Below, piece by piece: positions 10,097 to 13,158 of a stretch of DNA of 13,158 nucleotides. The DNA is from Smittium culicis (taxonomy: Eukaryota; Kickxellomycota; Harpellomycetes; Harpellales; Legeriomycetaceae). A program made the position numbers and the translations under genes. The stretch lies in the NCBI GenBank assembly GCA_001970855.1, contig LSSN01005831.1:1-13158 (forward strand), read 5' to 3'. The notes below the pieces were generated by a model. That model was not told the DNA's origin and did not search any database. It was given only the letters and a program-made list of their open reading frames with translations. Position 1 is the stretch's first letter. Every line of letters starts with the position of its first letter.

Positions 10097-10213
10097 ATGC
10101 AGATTATAATATAGCTAAAGTGTATAAAAATGTAAATTGCATAGCGAGAAAAGAGAAAATGTTTGTAGTGGTCAATATAGCTTGAAGAGAGAAATAAATA
10201 GGTTTAATAGTAG

Positions 10214-11439
10214 CTATAGATTAATTATCTTTGATCTCCAGTCTAAAAAAGTTTTATACTGCTTTGTGTTTCTAAAGTTAGAATTTGTAGTCATATAAAC
10301 AAACCCAACATCAGTCAGAGAGTTTTGCGAATGCCCAGTGGAGTTTGTAGAAGCTCTCGGATTGCTGCTTGAAGCAGCGTTGAAGCCGGGATCAGATTTC
10401 GACGAATTTGAATTTTTAGAAGATGCTTTTGAGCTTGGAACAAGCTCTTTGTAATTTTCAACAAGAGATTTTATAAGCTTTGTGCACGTTGATTCAATAA
10501 GTTTGCGGATTTTTGCATAATTCGAAGGCGTTTCATCTATTAGGGATAAGATTTCAGATTGCTTTATGGCATTCTAAAAAAAATAAAAAATAGTTATTAT
10601 TATGGTTACACTATTTAGTATGCCAATGCTGGCTTGGGATTGTAATAGTAAAAGTAATTATTTTATTAGCTTCTCTCCCCTTCACAATTTCCTTGTTTAT
10701 AACGTGTTTGATATATGTAAATATGGTTTGATAGTATGCCAGGCTTATTGATAGAAGCGAGTAGAAAAAGTACGAGTAGATTTGCTTACTTTTTTAACGG
10801 CGTTACATATTATTTGGAAAGATGCCAATATATAAACAGGTTCAGATAAAAAATCATCTGAAATTTTAGATTTTTCCTTAAAGTCGGCTAACAGAACGGT
10901 CGAGAAGTTTGCAAGTATCTCATTAACTCCAAATTTTATGCATAGTTCAGATACGGAGACATTGGATTTAATGTTCAAAGCACGTTTTATTTGGATCAAA
11001 TAGGCGTTATAAGTTTTCTCTGGGTATGCACTCAATCTTACTAGAACAGACTTGTCTATTTGCACATTTTCGCTAAATATTTTAGGAATTATTTATAGCC
11101 AGAAGAAAAATAAATTAGAACAAAGCAGATAAAATAAAAATCGTTTCAGCAATAAAAATAAAGTTAAGGCTACATAAGTCTCTAGAAGGTATAGCTTCGA
11201 AATAAATATATATGACATGGAAAACTTGTTATGAGAATGAGAAATATGTTAAAAAGAATTACTTACTGCTCACAAGCTAATTGGACGGATATTGGGGCGC
11301 TAACGATTGTAAGTTCCGGTTTGTTAGCAGATTCGACTTTGGCTTTAATAACATTGTAGAATTCGAGGCTTTTATTGTAGACTCGTCTGTTTTTTTGGAG
11401 ATCAAAGGTCGAGAGAATGTCGGAAATCACGTTATTCAT
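10214..11439 (-). CDS. ORC6: Origin recognition complex subunit 6
   Basis: Exons on the minus strand are 11439-11267, 11072-10790 and 10573-10214, with introns of 194 and 216 nt (donors GTAAGT and GTAAGC; T-rich acceptors). The product is 271 residues, close to human (about 252) and fission yeast ORC6. ORC6 is the TFIIB/cyclin-fold subunit of the complex that marks replication origins and loads MCM. Residues 1-57 resemble the first fold. Residues 58-195 match the second: IDKSVLVRLSAYPEKTY corresponds to the human LDRAYLIKLSGLNKETY segment, followed by VSVSELCIKFG. A Ser/Asn-rich linker (about 198-255) precedes a C-terminal helix FLDWRSKII, corresponding to the conserved human YEEWKRKIL motif linked to ORC binding. 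The start is the first ATG of the matching exon, with a TATATA-like sequence just upstream. It is divergent from the KAT14-like gene and convergent with the kinase gene. Family assignment is from recalled homologues. Confidence 0.87.
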
Positions 11440-11610
11440 AGTTAGAAATACTATATAGAGAAAGCAATTATTAAAGGTAAGGACTTAAAAAAGATGTTAT
11501 GGAATATTGATATTTTATATGTAAATAAAGCTAACGAGTAATTTTGATGTAATCAAAAAACTTACAATTTCTTATTTTGGCAGATAGTCGAATTTTATAT
11601 ACTTATTTTA

Positions 11611-11624
11611 GCCAATAATTGCAT
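11611..11624 (+). promoter_or_regulatory. CCAAT element 1 (GCCAATAATTGCAT)
   Basis: A CCAAT pentamer is followed by TTGCAT and lies in the divergent promoter about 150 bp before the KAT14-like start. CCAAT is the known core for the fungal Hap/NF-Y complex. A near copy occurs 59 bp downstream, which makes chance less likely for the pair. Binding is inferred. Confidence 0.4.
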
Positions 11625-11669
11625 CTTAGAATAAAAAAAGTTAAATCTAAAAAAAAACAATTTTTTTGG

Positions 11670-11680
11670 GCCAATTGCAT
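11670..11680 (+). promoter_or_regulatory. CCAAT element 2 (GCCAATTGCAT)
   Basis: This is the second copy of the CCAAT-TTGCAT pair, lacking the internal AAT of element 1. It follows an A-tract and a T-tract that may exclude nucleosomes. It could serve either or both divergent genes. Confidence 0.4.
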
Positions 11681-11759
11681 AAATACTGGTTCGTAGCACA
11701 TTAATTTTTACTAAAAAAGAAAAAATTTTTTAACAAGCAACTGATTAAGATTTCTAACG

Positions 11760-11774
11760 ATGCAAATAAAATGA
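11760..11774 (+). promoter_or_regulatory. Four-codon uORF whose stop overlaps the KAT14 start (ATGA)
   Basis: An ATG at 11760 opens a frame encoding MQIK and ends at TGA 11772-11774. This stop overlaps the main ATG at 11771 as ATGA. If the transcript begins upstream of 11760, ribosomes would meet this frame first, and leaky scanning or reinitiation would set expression. If transcription starts downstream, it is irrelevant. The arrangement is seen directly; the role is inferred. Confidence 0.45.
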
Positions 11775-13128
11775 GCGATCAAGGACCAGGCACCAACGAA
11801 TATGAAGCTCCAGAAGTATCAACAAATTACAGGATCCGCCAAATGTCGGAGAAGAAAGAGTGGCAGGTTCTCAGTATTTTCCAGCACAATAACTCGGAGC
11901 TTCCATGCCTAGTAAAGCGGCTGCGAAGAAAGCTGCAGTTGCGGCGATTAAAGCGAATGATCGGCGCCAAAATACTAGTCAATGTTGATGAAGTGGTTTC
12001 AAGTAGCGTCAAATCTCAAAAGCCGTTTGAACCGTGGGTGTTTAGGAAATCTGATCTGGTTTCCAAAGAGATTAGCGAAAGGCAGCAATCAAAGATCAAT
12101 TTTCTTCAAAACTTGAAAGACAATCCAGAATCTATTCAAGTAGAATACGTAAACGACCTCCCTCTAAATAGCCTGGAACTGCCAGATACCAATAATGGTA
12201 GTGCCGATTCGAATGTAGCTTGTAACAAAACTAATTATGAAAATTCGTTTCTTTCGAGATTAAACGGAAGAAGCTACTTTCCTGAGTATCTGGCACCGAC
12301 AAATATACAAATAAGCCCTTTCCACGGGCGTATATTGCGCCCGTTTATATGGGCATTAAAGATAGACGCAGCTAATTACCCAACTAGAATCAAGTTGTTA
12401 CGTCTGATAAAGAAGAAGGCACACCCGCTACTTGTTAAACACTGCACTTTAAATTCGGATTGTAGTGTAGATAATAGAGTTAAAGATGCCGATATTTTGG
12501 ATAATAGCGGATTGAACAGTATAGATAATTATGAGTACATCAGCTTTTGCTACTTCAGCAAAATTCATTTAAATCAAGTTAATGAGCTTTTGACAAACTC
12601 TTTCTGGCCAGGAATAGACAGTAAATATTAATTTAAATACTATTTTATATTTACAGATGGATCTACCCAAAAAAATTTTTTTATATATATATTTTTATTT
12701 CATGATTGTCTTTTTGCACACACATATATATCTATATAAATTATGTAATTTGAACAAAATACTGATATTTACAATGATTGTTAGTGAGCGAGGCGCTTTC
12801 ATGCCCAGAATTTTCTATAGTGGCGATATACAAGCGGTCGGTTGTCGGGTGCGCGTTTCTAACTCCAGATGCGTACTTGACGTACATAGCTGTTGCCAAT
12901 GGGTTTAATCGGGCGGGTATAGCTTCATACATGCTGTTCCAGCTAATCCAGTCGCTTCCAACAAAGGATATAACTCTGCACGTCCAAGCAACTAACACGG
13001 CGATGCTTCTGTACCAAAAGTTTGGATTTAAGCCCGAGAAATTCGTCGTTGGGTTTTATGACGCTTACTACCCAATAAATTCGAATATTTGCAAAAACTC
13101 ATTCTTTATGAGGTTGAGAAGGCTATAA
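11771..13128 (+). CDS. KAT14: KAT14/CSRP2BP-like GNAT acetyltransferase
   Basis: Exons are 11771-12620 and 12785-13128, with a 164-nt intron (donor GTAAAT, acceptor TTGTTAG). The product is 397 residues. Splicing creates FWPGIDMSEALSCPEFS, matching the human KAT14 segment FWPGIDLSECLQYPDFS, which confirms the junction. Residues about 182-220 (SPFHGRILRPFI and following) resemble the conserved segment before the human catalytic domain. The GNAT domain (about 255-397) has the acetyl-CoA loop NRAGIA (325-330), the motif-B region NTAMLLYQKFGF and the C-terminal YDAYYP and FFMRLRR blocks of this family. A basic cluster KRLRRKLQLRRLKR (49-62) could be a nuclear signal. Animal KAT14 (about 780 residues) is part of the ATAC histone acetyltransferase complex; this copy is about half that length, so much of the N-terminal region is absent or unrecognised. 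It is divergent from ORC6. Whether an ATAC-like complex exists here is unknown. Confidence 0.88.
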
Positions 13129-13143
13129 AATGCAATATATATA

Positions 13144-13149
13144 AATAAA
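13144..13149 (+). terminator. Candidate poly(A) signal of the KAT14-like gene
   Basis: AATAAA lies about 16 nt after the stop codon in very AT-rich sequence at the window edge. It is plausible as a cleavage signal, though base composition alone makes such hexamers frequent. Confidence 0.35.
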
Positions 13150-13158
13150 TATATTTGC

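Larger units (their letters stand above)
9045..10213. other. Convergent intergenic region, kinase 3' side facing ORC6 3' side
   Basis: This holds the 3' untranslated regions of two genes transcribed toward each other. It is AT-rich, with T tracts just after the kinase stop and A-rich AATAAAAATAAA-like sequence near 9383, a weak poly(A)-type signal. A minus-strand AATAAA lies at 10096-10091, about 120 nt past the ORC6 stop. A 60-codon open frame near 9273-9455 looks like chance. Complementary segments at 9624-9701 are described separately. No protein gene is evident. Confidence 0.55.
11440..11770. promoter_or_regulatory. Shared divergent promoter between ORC6 and the KAT14-like gene
   Basis: Only 331 bp separate the two start codons, which face away from each other, so the intervening DNA must hold both promoters or one bidirectional promoter. 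It is AT-rich, with A and T tracts, a CTATATAG sequence at 11451 near the ORC6 start, TTTTATATAC at 11593 and two CCAAT elements. No ORF of note lies inside except the four-codon one next to the KAT14 start. Confidence 0.6.

Noticed and set aside
12621..12656. Shorter 36-nt intron in the KAT14-like gene (acceptor TTACAG)
   Set aside because: It is too short for the introns seen here and leads into AT-rich sequence with stops. The acceptor at 12784 instead restores the conserved FWPGID-SEALSCPEFS junction.
12657..12998. Open frames on both strands overlapping the acetyltransferase second exon
   Set aside because: They are shadows in other frames; the exon frame itself carries the conserved GNAT motifs.

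Overview
The window is nuclear DNA from an intron-bearing, AT-rich eukaryote, most likely a fungus. The largest gene is a septation-type (Cdc7/SepH/Cdc15 family) protein kinase with short GT-AG introns and long Ser/Asn-rich disordered flanks. A KAT14/CSRP2BP-type acetyltransferase, which I do not associate with the common yeasts, and the AT-rich style suggest an early-diverging fungus (for example Zoopagomycota/Kickxellomycotina). That placement is inference; no rRNA or mitochondrial marker is present.

Layout. Positions 1-2830 hold no gene I can support. The first 1.2 kb is very AT-rich. Positions 1200-2830 are strongly G-biased on the + strand and contain three tandem copies of a 40-bp repeat. 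Near 2830-2900 the strand bias flips to extremely C-rich and G-poor, and this continues through a pyrimidine-rich leader into the 5' half of the kinase gene. The kinase gene runs rightward from 3308 to 9044 in at least eight exons. A convergent intergenic stretch (9045-10213) separates it from ORC6, a three-exon gene on the minus strand (11439 to 10214). A 331-bp divergent promoter with two related CCAAT elements separates ORC6 from the two-exon KAT14-like gene on the plus strand (11771-13128), whose start codon overlaps the stop of a tiny upstream ORF.

Functional picture. All three genes fit core cell-cycle and chromatin work: initiation of septation, marking of replication origins, and protein or histone acetylation. 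ORC6 and the acetyltransferase share one promoter region and may be co-expressed. The kinase is the most notable gene. After the catalytic domain it carries an atypical C1-type zinc finger, and it ends in a basic stretch plus a CAAX prenylation motif (CTLM). Both are membrane- or lipid-targeting modules, which suggests a membrane-anchored septation kinase. The C1 finger is split by a 75-nt, stop-free, multiple-of-three intron; its retention would insert a hydrophobic segment and break the finger. The 5' end of the kinase model has an unresolved one-base frame conflict at its second intron.
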